From Bradyrhizobium tropiciagri (GTDB lineage: Bacteria > Pseudomonadota > Alphaproteobacteria > Rhizobiales > Xanthobacteraceae), in contig NZ_LFLZ01000061.1 of NCBI RefSeq assembly GCF_001189845.1, positions 1 to 55,523 of the forward strand: a DNA stretch of 55,523 nt, read 5' to 3'. The notes beneath the pieces were generated by a model. It saw only the letters and a list, made by a program, of their open reading frames with translations. It did not search any database and had not been told where the DNA came from. The position numbers and the translations under genes were made by a program. Shown here piece after piece: positions 1-10,219 of this stretch. The first letter of the stretch is position 1, and every line of letters begins with the position of its first letter.

Positions 1-63
1 GTTGCGGAAATAGGCGACGCTGCTAATGATGTCCGTCATCCGGGAAACATGGCCGTAAGCTGA
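1..63 (+). CDS. 3' end of an unidentified CDS (partial)
   Basis: Frame 1 is open from the first base and closes with TGA at 61-63, giving about 20 residues that end in NMAVS. The stop abuts the ATG of the next gene at 64, the arrangement of translationally coupled genes. Nothing in so short a tail identifies a family. It may also be chance, since a 20-codon open frame is not rare. Confidence 0.35.
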   Translation, partial: VAEIGDAANDVRHPGNMAVS

Positions 64-720
64 ATGGGATATCGAGACCGCAAATATCTAGTTTATGCCG
101 TTCTTGGAAGTCGGGTGGCGCCTCCGCCGTGGGTTGAGCGAACTTGGACCCACATATTCAACGCTTTGGACTGTCTTATTCATGTACAGCGCCGCGCAGT
201 GGCGGTGCGTTCAACTCAATTGGACTCGTTGACGGGAACGCCCAATCAGAGGAGAATTTCGTTTGGGCGCATTGGCTGGAACGAACTGGGTAGCAAACGG
301 TGGACTCACGCCGAGAATGGTGTGCTTCTTTCAGGCCGTCAGGCTGCGTTTCTGAATTGCGAAATGTGGGCGCCTTCTTGGTCCATTTGCGGGCGCGACG
401 GACTGGCGCCTGATGTGTACTTTTCCATGATGAGCGAGCCCAATGAGAAACTAAGCTTTAGCTCGACTTGCCTCTTGGCGGTCGCGTCTGACTTGGGTCA
501 ACCTGATGAAGCGTGGCAAGCTGCAGATGCTATCGCGGCAACAGTCCAGGCAGTTTTCCGAGCGCATTGCATTCGACAATGGGGCGGCCATCTCCACGAC
601 GGAATGCTTCGTCTGAACGCGATCAACGATCTATTGGTCTCAGGCTTGTTTAAGCCCGGCCAGAAACATTTGGCACTACCGTCGCTTGCGGTTCTGCAAG
701 GAACTTGGGCTGCGTTTTAG
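64..720 (+). CDS. Hypothetical protein, 218 aa, atypical composition
   Basis: I do not recognise this protein. It is 218 residues long, mixed in character and has no signal peptide or membrane segment. Several Trp and Cys residues are scattered in it (for example the stretch WAPSWSICGRDG near residue 110). Its DNA is visibly less GC-rich than the rest of the window, with codons such as TTT, ATT and CAA that the neighbours avoid. This suggests acquisition by transfer. The ATG at 64 directly follows the stop of the preceding open frame, so the two may be co-translated. Many C-terminal residues are helical and Ala-rich. The coding call rests on ORF length in low-GC sequence and the coupled start. 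Confidence 0.55.
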   Translation: MGYRDRKYLVYAVLGSRVAPPPWVERTWTHIFNALDCLIHVQRRAVAVRSTQLDSLTGTPNQRRISFGRIGWNELGSKRWTHAENGVLLSGRQAAFLNCEMWAPSWSICGRDGLAPDVYFSMMSEPNEKLSFSSTCLLAVASDLGQPDEAWQAADAIAATVQAVFRAHCIRQWGGHLHDGMLRLNAINDLLVSGLFKPGQKHLALPSLAVLQGTWAAF

Positions 721-856
721 GCTGTCGAGGCTAAATCGCAATGTCTGCCTCTGGCCCATTTCGGCATTTGCCGCGGTTGCACAAAGGCGGTCGGTATCGG
801 AGCAAAGCGGATATCGCGAACGATTTATGACTACGTGTCCTGGTTCGTAAGCGGTC

Positions 857-1771
857 TCAGCGCGGCGTCAGCTCCGCGCGCAGTGCTGAGAGGATGGTGA
901 GATCAGCGGCGTGCTTGCCCGCCTTGTCAGCCAGCGCGGCGTCGGCGCCGTGGGCCAGCAGCGCTTTCGCGATCGCGGGATGATTGCCTTCGGCGGCGAT
1001 CATCAGTGCCGTGCGTCCGCGCGCGTCGCGATCGTCGATCCTGGCGCCGGCGTCCAAGAGATACGAAACGACCTCGAGCGCCTGCGCCTCCGGCACGGTC
1101 TCATCCGGTCCCGATGCCCACATCAGGAGCGTGAGGTCGTTGGCGTAGCGCGCATTGATGTCGATATCGCGCGCGAGCAGCTGCTTGACAATGCCGAGCT
1201 GACCGCCGGCCGCCGCGTACACGACCGGTGGCTTGCCGGTGTCGTCGGCCTTGCCGCCGTCGGCGCCGTGCGCCAGCAGCATCCGCACCACCATGTCCCG
1301 GCCGGCATAGGCGGCGGCCGCGACCGGCGATGCGCCGCTCCGTCCGGTGAGATTGACGTCGGCGCCGCGGTCGATCAGGCGCTGCACGATCGCGGTATGG
1401 CCGCGCTCGGCGGCAAAATACAGCGCGGTCGATCCGGCAAGGTTGCGCGCATCGACCGGCGCGCCGCGCGCCAGCAGCAGATCGACCATGTCGAGATGGC
1501 CGGAGCGGGCGGCGTGGCTCAGCGGCCGTGCGCCGAGCCGGTCCCGCGCGTCGACCGATGCGCCGCCGTCGAGCAGCTCGGTGGCGAGGTTGATGCAATC
1601 GGCATCGGCGGCCGCGAACAAGGTCAGCGAGATCTCGATCGCGCTGAGCTGGGCCTTCTCGGCTTCATATTTGCGGATCAGCTCGCGGCACCGCGCCGGG
1701 TCGACCGCAGCAGAGCTGCTGTGAACGTGGCCCGCAACAAGCAGCGCGGCGAGAGCGATGCGGCGATACAA
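857..1771 (-). CDS. Exported ankyrin-repeat protein, 304 aa
   Basis: The protein starts with a signal peptide (LYRRIALAALLVAGHVHSSSA) and then carries about six ankyrin repeats from residue ~60 to ~290, with recognisable units such as TALYFAAERGH and TALMIAAEGNH. Ankyrin repeats are protein-binding scaffolds; with this signal the protein should act in the periplasm. I start it at the TTG at 1771 because a strong Shine-Dalgarno (GGAGGA) lies six bases upstream and the signal peptide begins there. The frame is open further upstream to 2140, but that part runs through an intergenic repeat and is not protein-like. It lies downstream of the beta-lactamase gene on the same strand, separated by the repeat, so co-transcription is possible but unproven. 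The partner is unknown. Confidence 0.85.
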   Translation of the reverse strand: MYRRIALAALLVAGHVHSSSAAVDPARCRELIRKYEAEKAQLSAIEISLTLFAAADADCINLATELLDGGASVDARDRLGARPLSHAARSGHLDMVDLLLARGAPVDARNLAGSTALYFAAERGHTAIVQRLIDRGADVNLTGRSGASPVAAAAYAGRDMVVRMLLAHGADGGKADDTGKPPVVYAAAGGQLGIVKQLLARDIDINARYANDLTLLMWASGPDETVPEAQALEVVSYLLDAGARIDDRDARGRTALMIAAEGNHPAIAKALLAHGADAALADKAGKHAADLTILSALRAELTPR

Positions 1772-1885
1772 GACGTGTCCTCCGGATGGCTGCTGGGCGC
1801 ATCGCCATCCGGATCGAGCGTCGCATGATCCTTGGTTGCTGCCAAGCCGCGCAGCGATGTAAAGCCGCGCAGCAAGGGCGCTGCG

Positions 1886-2086
1886 CTCCCTCGCCCCGTT
1901 CTTACGGGGAGAGGGTTGGGGTGAGGGGCTCTCTCGGCGCATGAGAGAGCAGACGGATGCGCGGAGACTCCCCCTCACCCGGAACGCATCTGGAGATGCG
2001 TCATAGCCGAAGCTCCGCTTCGGCGTTCTGAGGACGGCCGCCGAAGGCGGCCTATGCCTCTCCCCGCATGCGGGGCGAGGTGAAGC
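1886..2086. repeat. Intergenic palindromic repeat, family B copy 1
   Basis: This region between the ankyrin and beta-lactamase genes is a compound inverted repeat. One end has TCGCCCCGTTCTTACGGGGA, the other TCTCCCCGCATGCGGGGCGA, with GGGTGAGGGGCT and CCCCCTCACCC inside. It also holds two small hairpins near 2009-2027 (GCCGAAGC/GCTTCGGC) and 2036-2052 (GGCCGCC/GGCGGCC). A related element lies at 8250-8402 in the opposite orientation. It encodes no convincing protein, although a long open frame passes through it. Confidence 0.8.
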
Positions 2087-2102
2087 AGAGCCCGTCGCCG
2101 CT

Positions 2103-3023
2103 CTAGCCGGTCTGCCCGGTGCTCGCATTCGCGACGGCACGCGCGACGTTGGCGATCACCTCGTTGCACTTCTCCATCGGCGCGCTGGCCCCGGTCAGGT
2201 AGACCGTCACCACGATCGGCTTGCGGCCGGGCGGCCAGAACACGCCGATATCGTTGTAGGTGCCGCGCTCGCCGGTGCCGGTCTTGTCGCCGACCCGCCA
2301 GTCGCGCGGCACGCCGGCGCGCAGCCGCGCGTCGCCGGTCTTGTTGGCGACCATCCAGTCCACCAGCTTCTGGCGCGAATTGGCCTGCAGGATATCGCCG
2401 AGCACCACGCGCTGCAGATTCTTCAGCATCGCGACGGGGCTGGTGGTATCGCGCGGGTCACCGGGCACGGCTTCGTTCAGTTCCACCTCCCAGCGGTCGA
2501 GCCGGCTGATATTGTCGCCAATGGTGCGGAAGAAGCTGGTCAAGCCGGCAGGCCCGCCGATCTCACGCAGCAGCAGGTTGGCCGCGGTGTTGTCGCTGAG
2601 CGTGATCGCGGCCCCGCAGAGTTCGGCCAACGTCATGCCGGATCCGACATGTTGCTTGGCGACAGGCGCGTAGGCCAAGATATCCTTGGCCTCGACTTGC
2701 ATCCGTTGATCGAGGCTGGATTCGCCGCGATCGACCCGGTGCAGCACGGCAGCTGACAGCATCGCCTTGAAGGTGCTGCACATCGGGAACCGCTCGTCGC
2801 CGCGTTGGCTCGCGCGCAATCCCGTCTCCATGTCGAGCGCGGCGACGCCGAGCCGGCCGCTGGTCGCGAGCTCGATGCGCGCAAACTCCTGCTGCAGCCG
2901 CTGCGCCGGCTCGCCTGGTGCTGCCGCCGTACTCTGTCCCGCCGCGGCGCTCTGCCACGGCAGGGTGGTGCAGGACACCGCAAGGCCCAGTGCGCGCAAT
3001 CCAAATGTTCGTCTCGTCAGCAT
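2103..3023 (-). CDS. bla: Class A beta-lactamase, Tat-type signal
   Basis: This 306-residue protein is a class A serine beta-lactamase, which hydrolyses beta-lactams in the periplasm by an acyl-enzyme. The hallmarks are in order: STFK at residues 83-86 (catalytic Ser and Lys), SDN at 143-145, the E-x-x-L-N motif with the general-base Glu at about 179, and KTG at 247-249. The N-terminus has a twin-arginine pattern (TRRTFGL) before a short hydrophobic stretch, so Tat export is likely. I start it at the ATG at 3023, which has GGGAG upstream; the open frame extends 20 codons further without a better start. Cys82 precedes the active Ser, but the partner Cys after KTG that marks class A carbapenemases is absent. 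The gene is divergent from an AmpR-type regulator, the classical inducible arrangement. Confidence 0.95.
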   Translation of the reverse strand: MLTRRTFGLRALGLAVSCTTLPWQSAAAGQSTAAAPGEPAQRLQQEFARIELATSGRLGVAALDMETGLRASQRGDERFPMCSTFKAMLSAAVLHRVDRGESSLDQRMQVEAKDILAYAPVAKQHVGSGMTLAELCGAAITLSDNTAANLLLREIGGPAGLTSFFRTIGDNISRLDRWEVELNEAVPGDPRDTTSPVAMLKNLQRVVLGDILQANSRQKLVDWMVANKTGDARLRAGVPRDWRVGDKTGTGERGTYNDIGVFWPPGRKPIVVTVYLTGASAPMEKCNEVIANVARAVANASTGQTG

Positions 3024-3122
3024 GTCGAATCTCCCGTTGCGGCGCGAACCTGCCGGGCGGCGTGACGGCGCACAAACGATCATTTATACAACGAGGCATG
3101 AGGAAAACTTGGTCATGACGCC
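3024..3122. promoter_or_regulatory. Divergent bla / ampR-like control region
   Basis: The 99 bases between the two divergent starts are the AT-richest part of this locus. In AmpR/PenR systems such an interval holds the LysR-type operator that overlaps both promoters. I cannot define an exact T-N11-A box by eye, so this call is by position. Confidence 0.45.
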
Positions 3123-4084
3123 ATGCGCCGGCATCTCCCGCTGAACGCGTTGCGCGCCTTCGAGGCGTCTGCGCGGCTCTTGAGCTTCACCCGCGCGGGG
3201 ATGGAGCTGCGCGTCACGCAGACCGCGATCAGCCATCAGGTCAAGCAGCTCGAGGAACTGCTGGGCGCGAGCCTGTTCCGCCGCCTGCCGCGCGGGCTGG
3301 TGCTCACCGACGAGGGGTTGGCGCTGTTGCCGGTGCTGTCAGACACGTTCGACCGGATCGGGGCCGCGATCGACCGGATCGAGGCCAAGGGCACGCGCGA
3401 GGTCGTCACCGTCGGCTGCGTCACGACGTTTGCGACTGGGTGGCTGCTGCAACGGGTCGACCGCTTCAAGCGCGCGCATCCCTATATCGACCTGCGGCTG
3501 CTCACCAACAACAACCGCGTCGACATCGCGGGCGACGGGCTCGATCTTGCGCTGCGCTTCGGCGACGGCTCGTGGCACGGCACCGAGGCGATCCATCTGT
3601 TGTCCGCGCCGCTCTCGCCAGTGTGCTGCCCCGATGCAGCGACCCGGCTGCGCAAGCCGTCCGATCTCGCGCAGGAATTTTTGCTGCGCTCCTACCGCGC
3701 CGAGGAATGGCCGCTGTGGTTTGCGGTGGCCGCGCGCCGTGTCCGAAAATCCAGGGGCCGATCTTCGACAGTTCGGTTGGTATGGCCGAGGCGGCGGCAC
3801 GTGGCGTCGGCGTCGGGCTGGTGCCGATTGCGATGTTCGCAAATGAGCTTACCTCCGGCCGGCTGGTGCGGCCGTTCGCGGCCGAGGTGCCGGCGGGGTC
3901 GTACTGGCTGACCTGGCTGAAGTCGCGCGAGGTCACGCCGGGCATGCGCGCGTTCCGCGACTGGCTGCTCGATACGCTGCGGGCGGAAGTGAATGAGAGC
4001 GAGAAGAGCGCATCGGCTCCGCGGCCAAGGGCCAAGGCAAAGCGCAAGCCGGTAAAGTCCGCGTCGAAGAAGCGTGGTCGCTAG
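3123..4084 (+). pseudogene. ampR: AmpR-type LysR regulator, frameshifted
   Basis: The first ~205 residues form an AmpR-like LysR regulator: a winged helix beginning PLNALRAFEASARLLSFTRAG, typical of AmpR, then the substrate-binding domain up to EEWPLWFAVAA. At about 3735-3745 the frame changes. The family C-terminus (KIQGPIFDSS, then GVGVGLVPIAMFANELTSG) continues in the frame two bases on and ends at TAG 4082-4084. Removing one GC unit from the GCGCGC run, or restoring one lost base, joins both halves into about 319-320 residues, the normal LysR length plus a basic tail rich in Lys and Arg. As written, translation would yield a 262-residue product with a nonsense tail. AmpR senses muropeptides and controls the divergent beta-lactamase gene. 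Whether this is true inactivation or a sequence error cannot be told here. Confidence 0.85.
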
Positions 4085-4239
4085 CGGATGTGGCGCAAGC
4101 TGCTGCAGCGAGCGGTGCTTATACGATTTCGGAATATTGGAAATGTATCCTTGATTTGCCCGACGTGTCAAGCCGCCTGGTCGGACGCAGGCAGCCGCCA
4201 GCTGTTTTGCATGGGGTTGTTTTCGATATTTTGGTCCGT

Positions 4240-4375
4240 CATGCCCGCGCAAAGGCTCCGCCTTTGTCGCTGGAGGCGCGAGCGGAGCGAGCCTCGAAGG
4301 ATGCACGGCCCGGCCGGTGGCCGTCGACCCTTCGAGGGCCGCTGAAGAAGCGGCCACCTCAGGGTGACGGTGAGG
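4240..4375. repeat. Intergenic hairpin-rich repeat
   Basis: The 320-bp gap between the LysR gene and dppF holds no convincing ORF. Its right half is a series of hairpins: AAAGGCTCCGCCTTT near 4252, GAGGCGCGAGCGGAGCGAGCCTC near 4274, and GGCCGCTGAAGAAGCGGCC near 4338. The whole block from the first arm (CCGTCATGCC) to the last (GGGTGACGG) looks like an exported-transcript or mobile palindrome cluster common in Bradyrhizobium intergenic DNA. It could also terminate the convergent transcripts on either side. Confidence 0.6.
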
Positions 4376-4408
4376 GAGCATCAGCAGCTTGATCGCCGGA
4401 GGAGCGGC

Positions 4409-5373
4409 CTACGCCAGATGGCACGCCACGAAGTGCCCGTTGCGTCCTTCCCGCAATTCCGGCGACGCTTGCCGGCAGCGCTCTTCGGCGATCGGGCATC
4501 TGGTGTGGAAGTGACAGCCCTGCGGGGGATTCATCGGGCTCGGCACGTCGCCCTTCAGGCGGATGCGGTCGCGCTTCGCCTTGGGATCGGCGACCGGCAC
4601 CGCCGAGAGCAGCGCCTTGGTGTAGGGATGCTGCGGGTTGCGGTAGAGGTCGCTCGCCTTGGCGAGCTCGACGATGCGGCCGAGATACATCACGGCGACA
4701 CGGTCGGAGATGTGCTCGACGACGGAGAGATCGTGAGCCACGAACAGATAGGTGAGGTTCAGCTCGGCCTGCAGGTCCTCGAGCAGGTTGATGACCTGGG
4801 CCTGGATCGAGACGTCGAGCGCCGAGACCGGCTCGTCGCATACGATCAGCTTCGGCTCCAAGGTTAGCGCGCGGGCGATCGCGATGCGCTGGCGCTGGCC
4901 GCCGGAGAATTCATGCGGGTAGCGCCGCATGTGCTCGGCCTTCAGCCCGACCTTGACCAAAAGGCTTGCGACGCGGTCCTCGCGCTCGCTGGCTGAGGTC
5001 GCGAGGTTATGGATGATGAAGGGCTCGCCGAGGATCGCGCCGACCGTCATGCGCGGGTTGAGCGAGGCGAACGGGTCCTGGAACACCAGCTGCATGTTGC
5101 GACGCATGGCGCGCAGATCACCGCTGCCCAAGCCCGTCACGCTCTGGCCGTCGAACACGACTTCGCCCGAGGTCGGCTCGATCAGCCGCAGCACGCAGCG
5201 GCCGGTGGTCGACTTGCCGCAGCCGGATTCGCCGACCAGCCCCAGCGTCTCGCCGCGGTTGACCGCAAACGACACGCCGTCGACCGCATAGACCTGGCCG
5301 ACCTCGCGCGACAGCAGGCCGCCGAGCACCGGAAAATGCTTCTTCAGATTGGAGACGCGCAGCAGCGGCTCGC

Positions 5374-5377
<4 letters not shown>
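4409..5377 (-). CDS. dppF: Dipeptide/oligopeptide ABC transporter ATP-binding protein (DppF/OppF type)
   Basis: This 322-residue ATPase powers peptide import at the inner membrane with its partner DppD. It has Walker A GESGCGKST near residue 48, the ABC signature FSGGQRQR, Walker B with LIVCDEPVSALD, the H-loop (FVAHDLSVVEH), and the C-terminal oligopeptide/dipeptide extension with CHFHTRCP, whose Cys residues bind an iron-sulfur cluster in some homologues. The ATG at 5377 overlaps the stop of the upstream dppD (ATGA), indicating coupled translation. The open frame runs on to 6244 but only as a shadow of dppD. It is the last gene of the transporter operon. Confidence 0.95.
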
Positions 5378-6350
<973 letters not shown>

Positions 6351-6351
<1 letters not shown>

Positions 6352-7277
6352 CAGATCACCTTGCGCGCGTCGAGCGCATCGCGCAGCCCGTCGCCGATGA
6401 AGTTGATGGCGACGACAGCGATGAAGATCGCGCCGCCCGGGAACAGCGCCCAGTGCGGGCCGATGTCGAGGAAATCCTTGGCGTCATACAGGATGCGGCC
6501 CCAGGTCGGGGTGTCGGGCGGGAAGCCGAGGCCGAGGAACGACAGCGTCGATTCGGCGATGATCGCGGCGGCGACGTCGATCGTGCCGGCGATGATCACG
6601 GGGCCCAGTGCATTGGGCAGGATATGGCGCACCACCTGCCGCACCGGGCTCGCGCCGAGCGCGCGGGCCGCCTCGACGAATTCCTTCTCGCGCAGCGAGA
6701 GGAACTGGGCGCGCACCAGGCGGGCGACCGGCATCCAGCGCAGGCCGCCGATGACCAGCACGATCAGGATGAAGATGCCGCCCTCGGGGCCGAACAAGGC
6801 CTTCAGCCCGTCGCGGAACAGGTAGATCAGCATCAACAGCAGCGGCAGTTGCGGCAGCGACAGGAACAGGTCGGTCAGCCACATCAGCCCATAGCCCAGC
6901 GCGCCGCGCGACATGCCGGCCAGCGCGCCGATCAGCGTGCCGACGAATACCGAGACCAGCATCGCGGCAAGGCCGACCGCGAGCGAGATGCGTCCGCCAT
7001 AGATCATGCGGGCGAGCAGGTCCTGGCCGAGATCGTCGGTGCCGAACGGATGCGCCAGCGAGGGCCCCTGCAGGCCCGCCACCACGTCAATGTCGCTGAT
7101 CGAGACGCGCCAGATGAACGGGCCGATCACGACGGCCGCGATCAGCAGCAGCAGCAACACGGCGCTGATCACGGCCGGCCTGTGCCGGCGGTAGCGCCGC
7201 CAGGTCTCGCGCCAGGGCGAATAACCGCGCCGCTCAGCGGAAGGAGATGCGAGGGTCAAGCCAGCCATAGAGGACAT
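6351..7277 (-). CDS. dppC: Peptide ABC transporter permease (DppC/OppC type)
   Basis: A 308-residue inner-membrane permease. It has a cytoplasmic N-terminus, a first membrane helix (AVISAVLLLLLIAAVVIGPFIW), a periplasmic segment with the family motif HPFGTDDLGQD, and then five more helices. The conserved EAA loop (EAARALGASPVRQVVRHILPN) contacts the ATPase. The start overlaps the dppB gene by 44 bases; a second in-frame ATG three codons later would shorten this overlap slightly and cannot be excluded. It pairs with DppB to form the channel. Confidence 0.93.
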
Positions 7278-8190
7278 CTGCGATCAGGTTGAACAGCACC
7301 ACGAGACACGCGAAGACGAAGGTCACGGCCATCACGACCGGCGTATCATTGGCGAGGATGGAGGAAATCAGGAGCGAGCCGATGCCGGGAATCCGGAAGA
7401 TCTGCTCGGTGACGATGGCGCCGCCGAACACGGCGGGCATCTGCAGCGCGATCAGCGTGACCACCGGGATCATCGCATTGCGCATCACGTGCTTGACGAT
7501 CACCTTGGCCTGGCCGAGGCCCTTGGCGCGCGCGGTGGTGACATAGTCGAGCCGGATTACGTCAAGCATCGCCGAGCGCACGAAGCGGGTCATCGATGCC
7601 GCCTGGAACAGGCCGAGCACCATCACCGGCATGATGGCCTGCCGGATCATCTCCAGCAGCCAGGGGATGCCGCTTCCCGGCACGCTGGTGTAGACGAAGG
7701 GCAGCCAGTCCAGCTTCACCGAAAACACCAGGATGAACAGGATGCCGGTGAAGAAGGTCGGCAGCGAGAAGCCGATGAAGGCGAAGGTGTTGGCGAGCTG
7801 GTCGAACAGCGAATAGGGCCGGGTGGCGGCATAGACGCCGACCGGGATCGCGATCAGGAGCGCCAGCAGCTGCGACGAGCCGACCACGTAAAGCGTGGTC
7901 GGCAGCCGCTGCAGGATCAGGGTGTCGACATCGACCCGGCTGACGAACGAGAAGCCCCAGTCGCCGTGGACCATTGCCGCGAGCCAGTGCAGGTAGCGGA
8001 GATAGATCGGGTCATCGAGGCCGAACTTGGCGCGCAGCGCGGCCTGCACCTCGGGCGGCACGTTCGGATTGGTCGCGAGCTCGCTGAACGGATCGCCCGG
8101 CGCGAGCGCCAGCACGACGAACAGCACGAGCGAGATTCCGAGCAGGCTCGGGATCGCGATCATCAGACGGCGCAGGATATATTGACTCAT
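7234..8190 (-). CDS. dppB: Peptide ABC transporter permease (DppB/OppB type)
   Basis: A 318-residue permease that begins with the family-typical MSQYILRRLMIAIPSLLGIS helix and carries the DppB features LAPGDPF and a large periplasmic loop (FGLDDPIYLRYLHWL) after helix 1. The EAA-like loop is TTARAKGLGQAKVIVKHVMRNA. It is the first permease gene after the binding protein; the 238 bases between them hold an intergenic repeat. Transcript levels may therefore differ between the binding protein and the membrane components, as is common in such systems. Confidence 0.93.
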   Translation of the reverse strand: MSQYILRRLMIAIPSLLGISLVLFVVLALAPGDPFSELATNPNVPPEVQAALRAKFGLDDPIYLRYLHWLAAMVHGDWGFSFVSRVDVDTLILQRLPTTLYVVGSSQLLALLIAIPVGVYAATRPYSLFDQLANTFAFIGFSLPTFFTGILFILVFSVKLDWLPFVYTSVPGSGIPWLLEMIRQAIMPVMVLGLFQAASMTRFVRSAMLDVIRLDYVTTARAKGLGQAKVIVKHVMRNAMIPVVTLIALQMPAVFGGAIVTEQIFRIPGIGSLLISSILANDTPVVMAVTFVFACLVVLFNLIADVLYGWLDPRISFR

Positions 8191-8249
8191 CGAGAGATCA
8201 TCTAACTAACGCTCGCACCTTGAGCACGTTGATCTTGCTTCCAATCGAA

Positions 8250-8402
8250 AGGCGAGCTTCACCTCGCCCGGCGTGCGGGGAGAGGTCGAATCAAGTACGG
8301 CTTGAATTCCGGGTGAGGGTTCTCAGGCGAATTCACCTTCCAACCCATTTGCGGATGGAGCCCCTCACCCAAGCCTCTCTCCGTAGGAACGGGGAGAGGA
8401 AG
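8250..8402. repeat. Intergenic palindromic repeat, family B copy 2 (inverted)
   Basis: This lies between the binding-protein gene and dppB. On the minus strand it reads in the same order as the copy at 1886-2086: a TCTCCCCGTTCC arm, GGGTGAGGGGCT, then CCCTCACCCGGAAT, then CTCTCCCCGCACGCCGGGCG. It is thus the same family in the opposite orientation, with a different central segment. Inside an operon it may act as an RNA processing or attenuation element that separates binding-protein and permease expression. Confidence 0.75.
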
Positions 8403-8428
8403 GAGCACATCTCGAGCCCCCTCATGGC

Positions 8429-10219
8429 TCAAGTTTCACGATACCAGTCTTGCAGATTGTCGGTTTGGTTGGCCCAGCCGGACAGCGCGGGACGCAGCGT
8501 GTTGGAGGAGGCTTCCACCGCAAGGCGATGCATCACGGGGATCATCACATTGTCCTGCCACATCAGGTCATTGCCCTTGATGTAGAGGTCCGCCCGCTTG
8601 ATCGGATCGGTCTCGGTGTCGGCCGCGTCGACCGCGGCATCGAATTCCTTGTTGGCCCAGCGCGGGAAGTTCGGCCCCTGCCACTTGTTCTCCTTGGTGG
8701 AGATATTGCGCGAGTGGTAGCGGCGCATGTGCAAAGCGGGATCGGGCTGCGTCATCGGGATCTGGAACATCTCGAGGTCGGCATAGAAGTGGGCGTAGGT
8801 GTCGGGGTTGGCGACGTCGGAGGAGAAGAACACCGAGGCCACCACCGATTTCAGCTCGACGTCGATGCCGGCCTTCTGGCAGGCCTGCTTGACGATCGCC
8901 TGGGTCTTCTGACGCGGCCCGTTGATCGAGGTCTGGTACAACAGCTTCAGTTTCTTGCCGTCCTTTTCGCGGATGCCGTCGGAGCCCAGCTTCCAGCCGG
9001 CCTGCTCGAGCAGCGCGCTCGCCTTCTCGACCGAGAACTCCCATTTGGTGTTCTTGGAGACGAACTCCTCGGGGCCGTTGAGATAGTTGGCAGTGGTGCG
9101 GCCGGCGCGGCCGTAGATCGCCTTCTTGACGGAGTCGCGGTCGACCAGCAGCGCCAGCGCCTGACGTACCTTCGGATCGGACAGGATCGGATGCTTGGTC
9201 TTGATCGACGAGCGCTCGCCGTCGACCTCGGTGTTGGGGTCGGTGAAGTTGATCGCAATGAACTCGATGTCGCCGCCGACCGCGAACAGGGCCTTGCCCT
9301 TGCCGCCCTTTTCGAGCCGCTGCAGCACTTCGTCCTCGACCTGGATGTTCCAGGCGAAATCATATTCGCCGGTCTGGATCACCGCGCGTGCCGCCGAGAC
9401 GGCATCGCCGCCACCCTTCATCTCGATCGTGTCGAAATAGGGCCGGTTCGCCATGTGGTAGTCGGTGTTGATCTCGCCGCGGATCAGATCGCCCGGCTTG
9501 AACTCGACGAACTTGTACGGGCCGGTGCCGACGGGTTTCAGATTGTTGGGCGCCTCGCGAGACTTGCCGCCCTTGTAATCCGCGAACAGATGCTTCGGGA
9601 TGATGCAGCCATAGGCCCCGACAAAGGCATTGGCCCAGAACGGTGTCTGCTTCTTGAAAGTGATGCGGATCGTGAGATCGTCGATCTTTTCGACGGTCAG
9701 GCCGCTGTAGGTTTCAATCGAGACGGCCGCCGTCGCAGGGTCGCTGGCATATTCCCAGTTGAACACCAGATCGTCGGCCGTCATCGGCTTGCCGTCGTGC
9801 CATTTGACGCCCGGTTTGAGTTTCCAGATCACCTGCTTGGCGTCGGCGGAGAGCCCGCCATTCTGGATCGAGGGAATCTCGGCGGCGAGGATCGGGTTGA
9901 GATGGCCGTCGACATCCCAGCTTGCCAGCGGTTCGTAGAAGATGCGCGAGCCGTCCTGATCCTTGGTGCCGGTGGCGAAATGCGGATTGAGCAAAGTCGG
10001 GCCCTGCCACCACAGCAGCTTGAGCGGGCCGCCGCCGCCGCGCTTGGTCGGCTTGTAGGGGTTGGGGCTCTGCGCCATCGCGACGCCGCCGATCGCCAGA
10101 ATCTGGTTGGCCATCGGCGCGGTGAGGCCGACGGCAATCATTCGCTTGACGAAGGCGCGGCGGTCCATCCGTCCGTCCTTCACGTCGTCGATCATGCCTC
10201 GCAGATTATTGTCGAACAT
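8429..10219 (-). CDS. Peptide ABC transporter substrate-binding protein, family 5, Tat-type
   Basis: A 596-residue periplasmic solute-binding protein of SBP_bac_5 (DppA/OppA) type. The N-terminus has a twin-arginine motif (DRRAFVKRM) about 20 residues in, followed by a weakly hydrophobic helix and cleavage after AMAQ, consistent with Tat export. The family core appears as the ligand-domain segment KPGVKWHDGKPMTADDLVFNWEYA and as KVRQALALLVDRDSV. I start at the ATG at 10219, which has GAGGGG just upstream, not at the earlier ORF start. The ligand is not deducible from sequence. The upstream amidohydrolase of AbgB type suggests that amide- or glutamate-conjugated compounds are possible substrates. 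Confidence 0.93.
   Translation of the reverse strand: MFDNNLRGMIDDVKDGRMDRRAFVKRMIAVGLTAPMANQILAIGGVAMAQSPNPYKPTKRGGGGPLKLLWWQGPTLLNPHFATGTKDQDGSRIFYEPLASWDVDGHLNPILAAEIPSIQNGGLSADAKQVIWKLKPGVKWHDGKPMTADDLVFNWEYASDPATAAVSIETYSGLTVEKIDDLTIRITFKKQTPFWANAFVGAYGCIIPKHLFADYKGGKSREAPNNLKPVGTGPYKFVEFKPGDLIRGEINTDYHMANRPYFDTIEMKGGGDAVSAARAVIQTGEYDFAWNIQVEDEVLQRLEKGGKGKALFAVGGDIEFIAINFTDPNTEVDGERSSIKTKHPILSDPKVRQALALLVDRDSVKKAIYGRAGRTTANYLNGPEEFVSKNTKWEFSVEKASALLEQAGWKLGSDGIREKDGKKLKLLYQTSINGPRQKTQAIVKQACQKAGIDVELKSVVASVFFSSDVANPDTYAHFYADLEMFQIPMTQPDPALHMRRYHSRNISTKENKWQGPNFPRWANKEFDAAVDAADTETDPIKRADLYIKGNDLMWQDNVMIPVMHRLAVEASSNTLRPALSGWANQTDNLQDWYRET

Noticed and set aside
911..1828. 305-codon plus-strand frame opposite the ankyrin gene
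   Set aside because: It is an antisense shadow: Arg/Gly/Gln-rich translation, no family features, fully opposite a clear gene.
1772..2140. N-terminal extension of the ankyrin protein (open frame to 2140)
   Set aside because: It reads through the family B repeat, is Arg/Pro/Ser-rich and has no ribosome site; a signal peptide with GGAGGA starts at 1771.
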